Shown in pieces: positions 1 through 7,753 of a stretch of DNA of 64,000 bases; the stretch's first letter is position 1, and each line of letters starts with the position of its first letter. Position numbers and translations under genes: made by a program. This DNA is from an uncultured Methanoregula sp. Its GTDB lineage: Archaea > Halobacteriota > Methanomicrobia > Methanomicrobiales > Methanospirillaceae. The stretch lies in the NCBI RefSeq assembly GCF_963677065.1, contig NZ_OY781872.1, positions 1,049,419-1,113,418 of the forward strand, in the 5' to 3' direction. The notes beneath the pieces were generated by a model. The model saw nothing but the letters and a program-made list of their open reading frames with translations. It made no database searches and was not told where the DNA came from.

Positions 1-1438
1 TAGCGCCCCAGTCCATATCCCGCTTGATCCGCCGGATCTCATAACTGAGCAGCCCGAGGTTTGTGTTCACCATGATCCCGATCGCCTGGGCAACAGTCAG
101 CCCTACCTGGTTGATGCCCGACATCCGTTCCAGGAAATCGGGAATCAGCTCCTGAATTCCCAGGACCTTTCGAGACCAGAGCTCATGGAAGATAGCATAC
201 GGGATGAGAATAATCAGGATGGCTATGATGATGTGATCATCAACAACGCCGATATATGTCTCCATGTTCCGGTAGTGCGGGACACTGATGAAGACAAGGA
301 TAAGATAACATACTGCAACGGGGATCGTCACGTAAAAGGTATTGTTGACGTTCATGACGAACCCCTCAAATGGGTGTTTGAGGTTGTGGACGATGTTCCG
401 GACCCGGTCGTATTTTTTGAGCTGTTCTACCTGGTACTCTTCGTTCTCTTTCTTACGGATCCTGACATCGGTGAAGGCATGCAGCCACTTCACCTTGGTG
501 AACCTCTCGGTCTTCTCTCCTTTGATGGAGATGAGATCGATTAAGAGGATGAAGATGAGTGACCCGATCGGCATAACTGCATAGGTAACAAGCGAGAGCT
601 GGAGTATGGCACTCCCTCCCACAAGTCCCATGACAACCATGATGATGATGAGGAAGAGCGGTCCTGCGACAAAGAGGGTGACATACGATTCAGCGACAAG
701 GGATAGTACGTTTAAGAACTGCTTCTGTTCGAATTTTGCCTCTTCCTGATAGATCCTTACCCGTGTGTTAAGGAAATCCGACATATCCCCGCCCCCTTCG
801 ATAACGGAGAGAAGATCATCAAGGAAGAGTTTGAGTTTTTCTGAAGGGGTGGTCTCGGCCAGATGCCGGATGGCGGTGACAACGTCATATCCGAAAAAGT
901 CTGAGTCCCTTACGATCTGCCGGAACTCAAGGGCAACCTCGCCATAGATGTCTGCCCGGTCCGAGAGGCAGCGGAAGATGACCATCAGCTGGGCGCCACC
1001 TTTCCGCATCGCATACATGTAGGCGACTGCGTTGTGCAGGGTGAGGTTGATCTTGATGGCCCGGTTGCCTTTCTCTATTGCAGGGAGTTTCAGGACTGCA
1101 AGATACCCGAGATAACAACCGACAAAAAAGGAGATGATGATGGCGACCAGCTGGATGTACTCGGTGGGATAAATCGTATCAAAGAAGACCGGGAGCGGGA
1201 TATTGAGAACATTGTAGATGCCCCCCCGGGTGGTCAGCATATTGAACATCAGCAGGTAACTGGCAAAGTACCCGATAATCGCAAAAAGAACACCGACTAT
1301 GAGGGAGATCCTGAGCGCCCGCCAGACATACTGCTCCAGTGTCAGCCCCACCCGGGCGGAGAGCATATCGGCGTGCAGGGTGTTATATCTTATCGGATCG
1401 CGATTGATCCATTTGCGGACGTATTCTCGTACTATCAT
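1..1438 (-). CDS. Type II secretion/type IV pilus platform protein (T2SSF, TadC-like), partial
   Basis: This reading frame starts at ATG 1438 on the minus strand (MIVREYVRKWINRDPIRYN) and runs off the left edge without a stop, giving 479 residues of an incomplete protein. It has alternating hydrophobic segments (near residues 45-65 and 95-117, and two more pairs further on) separated by charged cytoplasmic loops. One loop (residues ~150-230) has the pattern AVAYMYAMRKGG...LFLDDLLSVIEGGGDMSDFL, typical of T2SSF domains; a second copy begins near the window edge (ERMSGINQVGLTVAQAIG). It should be the inner-membrane platform that the partner ATPase drives to assemble pilin-like filaments. Its ATG overlaps the stop of the ATPase gene, so the two are translationally coupled. 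Whether the filament is an adhesive pilus or another appendage cannot be decided because the pilin genes are outside the window. Confidence 0.88.
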   Translation of the reverse strand, partial: MIVREYVRKWINRDPIRYNTLHADMLSARVGLTLEQYVWRALRISLIVGVLFAIIGYFASYLLMFNMLTTRGGIYNVLNIPLPVFFDTIYPTEYIQLVAIIISFFVGCYLGYLAVLKLPAIEKGNRAIKINLTLHNAVAYMYAMRKGGAQLMVIFRCLSDRADIYGEVALEFRQIVRDSDFFGYDVVTAIRHLAETTPSEKLKLFLDDLLSVIEGGGDMSDFLNTRVRIYQEEAKFEQKQFLNVLSLVAESYVTLFVAGPLFLIIIMVVMGLVGGSAILQLSLVTYAVMPIGSLIFILLIDLISIKGEKTERFTKVKWLHAFTDVRIRKKENEEYQVEQLKKYDRVRNIVHNLKHPFEGFVMNVNNTFYVTIPVAVCYLILVFISVPHYRNMETYIGVVDDHIIIAILIILIPYAIFHELWSRKVLGIQELIPDFLERMSGINQVGLTVAQAIGIMVNTNLGLLSYEIRRIKRDMDWGA

Positions 1439-3135
1439 TGCAGAACCTTGCGGAGATCCCCGATATTGGCAAGTACTCCTTTGGCATCGATATTGTACGC
1501 ATGGAAAAGCGAGGCAACCGAGATATAATCGGTAATTTCCTGCTGTCTCATTGCGCTCAGGACCGACTTACGGAGGCTGACTTCGGATTCAAGCTGATCC
1601 TTGGTCCAGCCCCGCCTCTCGGCAATGTCCGAGTAGATCTGCGAGCGTCCCGTGTAGGTGAAGATATCCTTGACCGGGTCATACAGGAAGACGTTGTTGA
1701 CCTGGAGGTTTCCAGTGGAAGGATCGATACCGGTGATCTCGACGATCTCCTGGACCCTGCGGACTCGTTCGACCCCACGGAAGATCAATGCCTGGACGCT
1801 GATGATATTTAACGCCTGCATCATGTTCCTCGGTACATTCAGAGGCTCGCTCTCCAGACGGTGAATCGCTGCATCGACGGTTCCCGCATGCATGGTTGAA
1901 AAGGTGGTGTGACCGGTGTTCATTGCCTGGAAGAGCGTCTGGGCCTCAGGGCCACGGACTTCGCCGACGATGATATACTCAGGCCGCTGACGCATTGCGG
2001 AGCGGAGGAGATCGAACATGTTGATGGCATTGCCTCCCTCGGTCAGTGCTTCCCGCGTCACGCTTGCGATCCAGTTGTCGTGAAACAGGGTAATCTCACG
2101 CGTATCTTCAATACTGACCACTTTTGCAACCGGTGGGATGAAAAGCGACACGGCGTTAAGGGATGAGGTCTTCCCCGATGCGGTTCCTCCAATGAAGATG
2201 AGGCTTTTGTTGTTCTCGATCGCTATCCAGAAATAAACAAGGGCATCAGCATTGAATGTCCCGATCTCCATAAGTTCGACCGGGGAGAACGGCTCCTCCC
2301 GGAATTTCCGTATCGTGAACGATGTTCCCCGGGTCGTGACCTCCGAGCCAAAGGTAAGCTGTAACCGTGAACCGTCAGGAAGGGTGGCGTCGATGATGGG
2401 CGACCCCGTGGAGATGTGTTTGCCTGACCTCTGGGCAAGGGCGATGGCAAGTGAGTTCAGGACATCGGAATCGAACGTGATGTTGGTCTTGATATTCCGG
2501 TATTTCCGGTGGTACAGGAAGATGGGAACCTTGTTGCCATCACAGGAAATATCTTCGAGAAACGGGTCCTTCATCAGGGGATCGATGCGGGACCACCCGA
2601 TGAAATTCCGGATAAGATAATACTGGAGCTTGAAGAGGGATGTAGGTTCAAGTTCGAGACCGTAATCGAAGATGAGACGGTGGATCTTATCCAGCAGGAT
2701 GTGCTGACGATCCTTTTTCAGATCTTCGGTGGCGAGAATCAGCACATCCCGGAGATCTTCATGAAGCCGTTCGAGAAGCTCGTACTCGAAATCCGAGAGG
2801 GATGGCTCGAACAGGAGGTATTCCTGCAGGTTTGTCTTCTTGTTTAAGGCAATGACTACGAGCGAGCGCCCTTTCTCAACCCAGTAATCATCAACATATT
2901 CGAAATTTTCTGGAAGATCGGCTTCCGTGAGCGGACCGTCCCGATCAAAATCATATTCTTCGATAACAATTTTTTCGGGGCTTTTCAAGAAATTGAAATA
3001 CCGGAGGTACGATGATGTATGTTTTTTGGGTGCCGGTACCTCTTGCTGTTCAGCTTCGGGATCCGGTTCTTTACTGTCCTCCCCTTCAGGATGAGTTTTT
3101 TGGGTTAGTGAATTGAAAAAACCTGGTATCCGCAT
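1435..3135 (-). CDS. Type II/IV secretion system ATPase (TadA/GspE/VirB11 family)
   Basis: A 566-residue cytoplasmic ATPase that powers pilus-like filament assembly. The N-terminal ~45 residues after the start are charged and low-complexity (glutamate, proline and lysine rich). The secretion-ATPase N-domain follows, then the RecA-like core with Walker A GGTASGKTSS (Lys near residue 320), the Asp box and Walker B region YIIVGEVRGPEAQ, and the His box STMHAG. The frame is open upstream to 3246, but ATG 3135 (MRIPGFFNSL) is preferred: it has a GAGAGGAT-type ribosome-binding site and lies downstream of a TATA box at about 3194-3206. The stop overlaps the start of the T2SSF protein gene, so the two form an operon. 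Divergent neighbours are two KaiC-like ATPases. Confident family call; the exact filament type is unknown. Confidence 0.92.
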   Translation of the reverse strand: MRIPGFFNSLTQKTHPEGEDSKEPDPEAEQQEVPAPKKHTSSYLRYFNFLKSPEKIVIEEYDFDRDGPLTEADLPENFEYVDDYWVEKGRSLVVIALNKKTNLQEYLLFEPSLSDFEYELLERLHEDLRDVLILATEDLKKDRQHILLDKIHRLIFDYGLELEPTSLFKLQYYLIRNFIGWSRIDPLMKDPFLEDISCDGNKVPIFLYHRKYRNIKTNITFDSDVLNSLAIALAQRSGKHISTGSPIIDATLPDGSRLQLTFGSEVTTRGTSFTIRKFREEPFSPVELMEIGTFNADALVYFWIAIENNKSLIFIGGTASGKTSSLNAVSLFIPPVAKVVSIEDTREITLFHDNWIASVTREALTEGGNAINMFDLLRSAMRQRPEYIIVGEVRGPEAQTLFQAMNTGHTTFSTMHAGTVDAAIHRLESEPLNVPRNMMQALNIISVQALIFRGVERVRRVQEIVEITGIDPSTGNLQVNNVFLYDPVKDIFTYTGRSQIYSDIAERRGWTKDQLESEVSLRKSVLSAMRQQEITDYISVASLFHAYNIDAKGVLANIGDLRKVLQ

Positions 3136-3193
3136 GGTAGAGATCCTCTCCCGAAGATGCAATTTCTCCCGGTAAATAAATCGGGAGAGCATT

Positions 3194-3272
3194 GTATAAT
3201 AATATAACCTCAAAATCATCAGGGGTTCAGAATTAGCTCTTGCCACTAGCCGGCAAGGACAGGTATATTTAT
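3194..3272. promoter_or_regulatory. Divergent promoter region for pilus ATPase and KaiC-like pair
   Basis: Two AT-rich TATA-like boxes sit back to back in the spacer. On the minus strand TTATATTATTATA (3206-3194) lies about 60 nt upstream of the ATPase start at 3135. On the plus strand TATATTTAT (3264-3272) lies about 60 nt upstream of the start at 3333. Positions fit archaeal promoters with short leaders. Assignment is by eye. Confidence 0.55.
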
Positions 3273-3332
3273 CATACAGCGGTTAAAGTTCCTTGCAGGT
3301 ACAGCAGGGTTCATCGTTGACGAGGTTAGCTG

Positions 3333-4163
3333 ATGCAGGACACTATGAAACAGAAAACACCCACCGGGATTTCGTCCCTCGATCCGATTCTCAACGGGGG
3401 AGTACCCCGGGGATCGGTGATTCTCCTCCTGGGGGACATCGGAGCCGGGAGCTACGAATTCACGTACAGCTCGATAGCAAGCGTACTGGATCTCATAAAA
3501 GAGCATACAGATCCCCCGGATGCCCAGGTTCCTGATGAGATCCGTTACATCACGTTTACCCGGGTCAAGGAAGATGTCCAGAAGGAGATGATCAACTCGT
3601 TCAATTTCGAAGGTCTTGACCAGCTTGTCAGTGAGATCAAGTTTGACGATCTCTCCGAACTGTATTTCGATAACAGCGTTGTACCTGATGAATGGTACAG
3701 CCACAGCGATATCATTACCCGGCTCCAGAACCGGGCCGGAAAGGAGGGCATCCTTCTCCAGCTCTCCAATGTCATCAACAATATCAAGCCCAACAGCCTT
3801 GTCGTACTTGACTCTATCACCGACATTGCAACCCAGTCCGCAATTCCCAATATCTGGTTGAACCTGACCGGCTTCCTGCGGGGCCTGCAGCGGATCTCCA
3901 AGCAGCGGGGAATCACCACCTATCTCCTGCTCAGCCAGGGAATCCTCGACTCCTCGCAGGAGAAGGAACTGGCGGATATTGCCGATGCCGTCCTGCTTTT
4001 CCGGTGGGAAGAGACGACCGGTGCCCGGCGTCAGCGCGTGATGTATTTTGAGAAGTTCCGGGGTGTCATGCCTCACCTGGAAGAACGGGATCTCGTGAAA
4101 TTTGCCGTGAAGATCTCGACCCAGGAAGGGTTTGAAGTGAGGAATATCCGGGTGGTCATATGA
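3333..4163 (+). CDS. RecA/KaiC-like protein with degenerate Walker A
   Basis: A 276-residue RadA/KaiC-superfamily protein (RAD55-like). The N-terminal pattern TGISSLDPILNGGVPRGS is the family's usual opening, placing the P-loop at residues 34-41. There the sequence reads GDIGAGSY, with Ser40 and Tyr41 where the canonical GxxxxGK[T/S] needs Lys and Thr. The Walker B strand is intact-looking (NSLVVLDSITDI). ATP hydrolysis is therefore doubtful and the protein may act as a regulatory partner. ATG 3333 follows a GAGGTT ribosome-binding site; an alternative ATG is at 3345. Its TGA overlaps the ATG of the next KaiC-like gene by four bases, so the two are co-translated and may form a heteromer. The role is unproven; FlaH and KaiC-type signalling ATPases are relatives. 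Confidence 0.8.
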   Translation: MQDTMKQKTPTGISSLDPILNGGVPRGSVILLLGDIGAGSYEFTYSSIASVLDLIKEHTDPPDAQVPDEIRYITFTRVKEDVQKEMINSFNFEGLDQLVSEIKFDDLSELYFDNSVVPDEWYSHSDIITRLQNRAGKEGILLQLSNVINNIKPNSLVVLDSITDIATQSAIPNIWLNLTGFLRGLQRISKQRGITTYLLLSQGILDSSQEKELADIADAVLLFRWEETTGARRQRVMYFEKFRGVMPHLEERDLVKFAVKISTQEGFEVRNIRVVI

Positions 4164-4858
4164 ACATGGAGCGGGTTAAAGTCGGAATCGTTGGTCTCGA
4201 TGATATGCTGGGAGGTGGGCTGATCGCGGGAAGCATCTGTTCAATTATCGGCACCTATGGTACCGGCAAGACTACATTCTCTCTGGAGTTTGTGTGGGAT
4301 GGTCTCAAGAAGGGTGAGAGCATCATTTACATCAGTCTCGAAGAGCGGGAGGAACGCATCCTGCTTTATATGAAACAGAAAGGCTGGGATGTTGAACCGT
4401 TCCTGAACAAGACCCTGTACGTGATCAAGCTCGATCCTACCGATTTCAATCTTGCAAACAACCGGATCAAGAACGAGCTGCCCAAACTCATCCAGAAAGT
4501 GAAGGCAACGAGAGTTGTTATCGATCCTATCTCGCTTTTCGAAGATCTCTTCACCACCGATTCCGAGCGCCGCCAGGAGATGTTCCGGTTCATCGAGGGG
4601 CTTCGCGACAAACAATGTACCATTGTGATGACTTCCGAGACCGACAGGGACAATGTCTTCTCAAGCCGTCATGCACTGATTGAATATCTGTCCGATACGG
4701 TGATCCTGCTCCGCTATGTCCGCCCGTCCGACCTGAGCGATGTCCACCTGGCTCTCGAAGTGGTAAAAATGCGGATGTCCGCCCATTCGCGGGAGATCAA
4801 ACCCTACGACCTGATGCAGGACCGGGTGGATGTATATTCAGAAGCAAATGTCTTCTGA
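4160..4858 (+). CDS. KaiC/FlaH-like ATPase
   Basis: A 232-residue single-domain RecA-fold ATPase of the KaiC family. It has a perfect Walker A, GTYGTGKTTF (residues 31-40), the KaiC-type strand IIYISLEEREERI, and a Walker B strand TRVVIDPISLF. The C-terminal region (LRYVRPSDLSDVHLALEVVKMRMSAHSREIKPYDL) matches the family's usual end. It starts inside the stop codon of the upstream degenerate paralogue. Length and order resemble FlaH-type proteins, which bind ATP and regulate archaellum motors, but the archaellum genes themselves are not visible here. Divergence from the pilus ATPase operon suggests, without proving, a role in controlling that machine. Confidence 0.85.
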   Translation: MNMERVKVGIVGLDDMLGGGLIAGSICSIIGTYGTGKTTFSLEFVWDGLKKGESIIYISLEEREERILLYMKQKGWDVEPFLNKTLYVIKLDPTDFNLANNRIKNELPKLIQKVKATRVVIDPISLFEDLFTTDSERRQEMFRFIEGLRDKQCTIVMTSETDRDNVFSSRHALIEYLSDTVILLRYVRPSDLSDVHLALEVVKMRMSAHSREIKPYDLMQDRVDVYSEANVF

Positions 4859-4863
4859 TTCCC

Positions 4864-4872
4864 GTCTTTTTT
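4864..4872 (+). terminator. T-rich terminator between convergent genes
   Basis: A run of seven T follows the KaiC-like gene stop (4858) in the 13-nt gap before the convergent BofA-like gene. Archaeal RNA polymerase terminates at such T-tracts. Confidence 0.45.
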
Positions 4873-5135
4873 TATAACGTTATTCCGAGGATATTGAGCA
4901 GAATAAGAATCAGGACGCCGGGGAGCCCCCCGACTGCACAGATGAGAATCGTTGCGAGATTATAACCAAGATCCGGCTTGCCGATCCACTGCATCACGTG
5001 GAGCGTATTGAGCAGGAAGAGGCAGACTATTCCCAGGACTGCGTTCACGAGCAGCATCGCGGTTTTTTTGACAAGGAACCAGACGATAGCAACGATCAGG
5101 ACGATCAGAATGGCTGCAATAAGGTAATCTGCCAT
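4872..5135 (-). CDS. BofA-like small membrane protein
   Basis: An 87-residue protein with three hydrophobic segments (about residues 4-22, 27-45 and 62-85). The pattern KKTAMLLVNAVLGIVCLFLLN and the glycine-rich C-terminal helix (GGLPGVLILILLNILG) match the pro-sigmaK processing inhibitor BofA family. In Bacillus BofA blocks the intramembrane protease SpoIVFB; archaeal members have no established partner. The gene starts 8 nt after the tldE stop and is the last member of a lonB-tldD-tldE-bofA run on the same strand, so a role in protease control is a reasonable inference. Confidence 0.78.
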   Translation of the reverse strand: MADYLIAAILIVLIVAIVWFLVKKTAMLLVNAVLGIVCLFLLNTLHVMQWIGKPDLGYNLATILICAVGGLPGVLILILLNILGITL

Positions 5136-5143
5136 GGTTTTTC

Positions 5144-6436
5144 CTATTTACCAATGATATGCTGATTATTAATTTTTATTGACGGGAGGACCAGTGAGCC
5201 GATCGTCCTTGTCTTTTCGCTCATGCCGGCGATGCCATTATGGAGATCAAAGATATTGCCCGAGAACATAGCGCTCCGGACAGGCTTCTGGAATTCCCCG
5301 TCTTCCATCCAGAATGCATTCGAGAGCTCAACCGAGAAATCCCCGCTCAAGGGGTTTGCCGTATGGGCCCCGATCAGATTGTTCACATAGAGGACGCGGG
5401 TGTCATCCACCGTGCTGCGCTTACCATCCACGACAAAGTTGTGGTGTCCGATTCCTGGAAGACCACTGGTGCCGCCCCGGACCGCACTCCCGGTGCTCTT
5501 TTGGTCATAGCGGTATGCCGTCTTGAGATCGTACGCAAAGCATTGCAGTATCCCGTCTTTAACGAAATCGATCCTTCGCGTGGGCGTCCCTTCTGCATCC
5601 CACCCGACACTTCCACCTGGCCCTGGCATATGGGGGTCGTCGAACATCGATATCTGCTCCGATGCAACCTGTTTTCCAAGGAACTCTCCCAGACGCGAAC
5701 GTTTTGCATGGACGCTCCGCCCGCTCAGTGCAGGGACGAACACCCCCCCCAGAAGGTCGGCATAGGCAAGGGGCGAGAGCAGGAGATCGTATTCCCCGGT
5801 CGGGATATCCTCTCCTTCCGAAGAATTCCTGGCAAAAAATGTGGCGCGTTCCCCAACCTCTGCCGGGTCCACCATGGAAAGAGACCAGGCATGATCGAAC
5901 TCGTATCCGGTTGACTGCTTGTGAATTGCTTCAAGGGAGAGCGAGACCCCCGTGTTCTGATCGCTATAACGGATCCCGTTGCTGTTGGCAAGGGTCACTT
6001 CTACTTTTGAAAGGCCTGCTGATCCCGAAGTAATTTCTGCAGGATGTGCCGTTGCCCCCTCAAGCATCTGTAAAAGAAGATCCCGGGCACATTCCGGTTC
6101 TATCTTCATCGATGCATCAAAGGATCCTGGTACTTTAGGGATGGGACCGGGTTCCGGCAGTCCTTCCCAGGGTTGTGGTGTTGCAAGTTTTGTGCTTGCA
6201 ATTGCAGCAGCGAGACACTCCCTCCACTGGCCGGGATTGCTGGTACTTGAAGATCCGATCTGTCCCTTGTGGATGATCCGGATACCCAGCCCGCATTCTA
6301 TGGATTTTGTAGCCAGGTGGACGGTCTGTTTCTTCAAATCTGCCGAGACGCTGGTTCCTTCGCCGTAATAGACTTCGACTTCGTCAACGGTCTTTGTCCC
6401 TTCCGCTATCAGTTGATCAATCCAGTCCACTGCCAC
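5144..6436 (-). CDS. tldE: TldE/PmbA family metalloprotease subunit
   Basis: A 430-residue TldD/PmbA-family protein. The N-terminal half carries the family pattern VDEVEVYYGEGTSVSADLKKQTVHLATKS, and the C-terminal half LSPLAYADLLGGVFVPALSGRSVHAKRSRLGEFLG and the ending SGDFSVELSNAFW...EDGEFQKPVRSAMFSGN typical of PmbA. It lacks the HExxxH zinc motif that its partner TldD has, as expected for TldE. TldD/TldE form a heterodimer that degrades or trims peptides (known from E. coli microcin B17 and CcdA processing). It overlaps the 3' end of tldD by 20 nt, so the two are coupled. The natural substrate in methanogens is unknown. Confidence 0.93.
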   Translation of the reverse strand: MAVDWIDQLIAEGTKTVDEVEVYYGEGTSVSADLKKQTVHLATKSIECGLGIRIIHKGQIGSSSTSNPGQWRECLAAAIASTKLATPQPWEGLPEPGPIPKVPGSFDASMKIEPECARDLLLQMLEGATAHPAEITSGSAGLSKVEVTLANSNGIRYSDQNTGVSLSLEAIHKQSTGYEFDHAWSLSMVDPAEVGERATFFARNSSEGEDIPTGEYDLLLSPLAYADLLGGVFVPALSGRSVHAKRSRLGEFLGKQVASEQISMFDDPHMPGPGGSVGWDAEGTPTRRIDFVKDGILQCFAYDLKTAYRYDQKSTGSAVRGGTSGLPGIGHHNFVVDGKRSTVDDTRVLYVNNLIGAHTANPLSGDFSVELSNAFWMEDGEFQKPVRSAMFSGNIFDLHNGIAGMSEKTRTIGSLVLPSIKINNQHIIGK

Positions 6437-7748
6437 CCACCACCGCGTCGTTTAAAAGGATGTGCGGAGCCCCGTCGCTTACGGGGACATTCTGCCCGCC
6501 TTTGCCGCAATATCCCGGGCTCATCACCCTCCTGTTGCCGCACAGGCTGATTCCGTGCAGGGTTTTCAGGATCTCTCCTGACAAGGACACGTCCCTGACC
6601 ATCCTCGTGCACTCCCCGTTCTCGATGAGATACCCGTATTCCGCGTTGAACTGGAAGATTCCCCTCCCCGGATCGACCTGGCCTCCCCGGGAACCTTTGA
6701 GGAAAATGCCGTTTTTGCATTCCGCGAATATCTCTTCCTCCGTGGCATCCCCGGCCTCGATAAAGGTGTTGCTCATCCGGACAAGCGGGGGCTCACCGGG
6801 CATAGCCCGTGCATGGCCCGCAGAACCATGTCCGACCGCGGCAAGGGATTCCCGGCTGTGCAGGAATGCATTGATCACGCCGTTTCTGATAATCTCTGTC
6901 CGTTTCACGGCAACGCCTTCTGCGTCGACCGGATCAAAGCCGAACTCACAGAGACCCGGGTCATCGACAATGGTGAGGATGTCACTCCCGATCCTCTCGC
7001 CGATTTTCCCTTTTAAGACAGAATTGCCTTCCTGAATCAGGTCACCCTCACTCGCATGCCCCACTGCTTCGTGGGCAAAGACTCCGGCAAGTTCCGGGTC
7101 GAGGACAGCTTTCAGTTTCCCGCCTTTGGGTGCCCCGGCGTCAAGAAGCGCGAGTGCCGTTGCGGCAGCTTTTCTCCCGACCTCCTCCTGGTGACGGAGA
7201 TTGAAGCCGTGGATTGAGTGTTCGCGTTCGTACCCCATCTGGAGATCGCCATTCCTGGATGCAACTGCAAGGACATTGAATCCCGACCTCGTCATCCGGT
7301 ACGAGTATTCATGGCCTGAACTGTCAGAGAAATGCACATGTTCTACCCGCTCGATATAATTTGCCCGGGTATTCACGATGCCCGGGCTTTTCGCTGCTTT
7401 TTCAATTCCCGCGAGAAGAGCCGATTTTTCTTCAAGTGGGATCTCGTACGGATCTTCTTTTATGGGGGGAACGGGAAGAATTCCGCTGGGAGCATCGCCG
7501 AGTTTGACTTTTTCTTCGGTGATCCGGGCAAGCCTGCCTGCCTGCTCGAGGAGGTCCTCGAATTTCCTGCCAGTGCATGGGGTGTAATTGTCGATCTGGA
7601 GAATTCCCCAGCCGTGACCGGAGAGTACCCTGAGGACGGCTATGTTGAGAAAAGAAGTTCCTGCCGATTCCACAACGCTGTTATCGATATCGATATGGGT
7701 GACTTCGCCCGTTACATGCCGCAGGTCAAAGTAAGATATGCCCTGCAT
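6417..7748 (-). CDS. tldD: TldD family zinc metalloprotease
   Basis: A 443-residue TldD protein. The zinc site HEAVGHASEGD (HExxxH) is present in the middle of the protein, preceded by KLKAVLDPELAGVFA. The glycine-rich stretches near the C-terminus (FLKGSRGGQVDPGRGIFQFNAEYGYLIENG) and the usual ending with GYCGKGGQNVPVSDGAPHILL are also family hallmarks. It is the catalytic subunit of the TldD/TldE heterodimer. The ATG at 7748 lies six bases below the lonB stop codon, making it the second gene of the proteolysis operon. Confidence 0.95.
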   Translation of the reverse strand: MQGISYFDLRHVTGEVTHIDIDNSVVESAGTSFLNIAVLRVLSGHGWGILQIDNYTPCTGRKFEDLLEQAGRLARITEEKVKLGDAPSGILPVPPIKEDPYEIPLEEKSALLAGIEKAAKSPGIVNTRANYIERVEHVHFSDSSGHEYSYRMTRSGFNVLAVASRNGDLQMGYEREHSIHGFNLRHQEEVGRKAAATALALLDAGAPKGGKLKAVLDPELAGVFAHEAVGHASEGDLIQEGNSVLKGKIGERIGSDILTIVDDPGLCEFGFDPVDAEGVAVKRTEIIRNGVINAFLHSRESLAAVGHGSAGHARAMPGEPPLVRMSNTFIEAGDATEEEIFAECKNGIFLKGSRGGQVDPGRGIFQFNAEYGYLIENGECTRMVRDVSLSGEILKTLHGISLCGNRRVMSPGYCGKGGQNVPVSDGAPHILLNDAVVGGSGLD

Positions 7749-7753
7749 CGTGC

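Noticed and set aside
3246..4076. 276-residue antisense frame over the first KaiC-like gene
   Set aside because: Overlaps a gene with family motifs and a proper promoter; product looks like random antisense translation.
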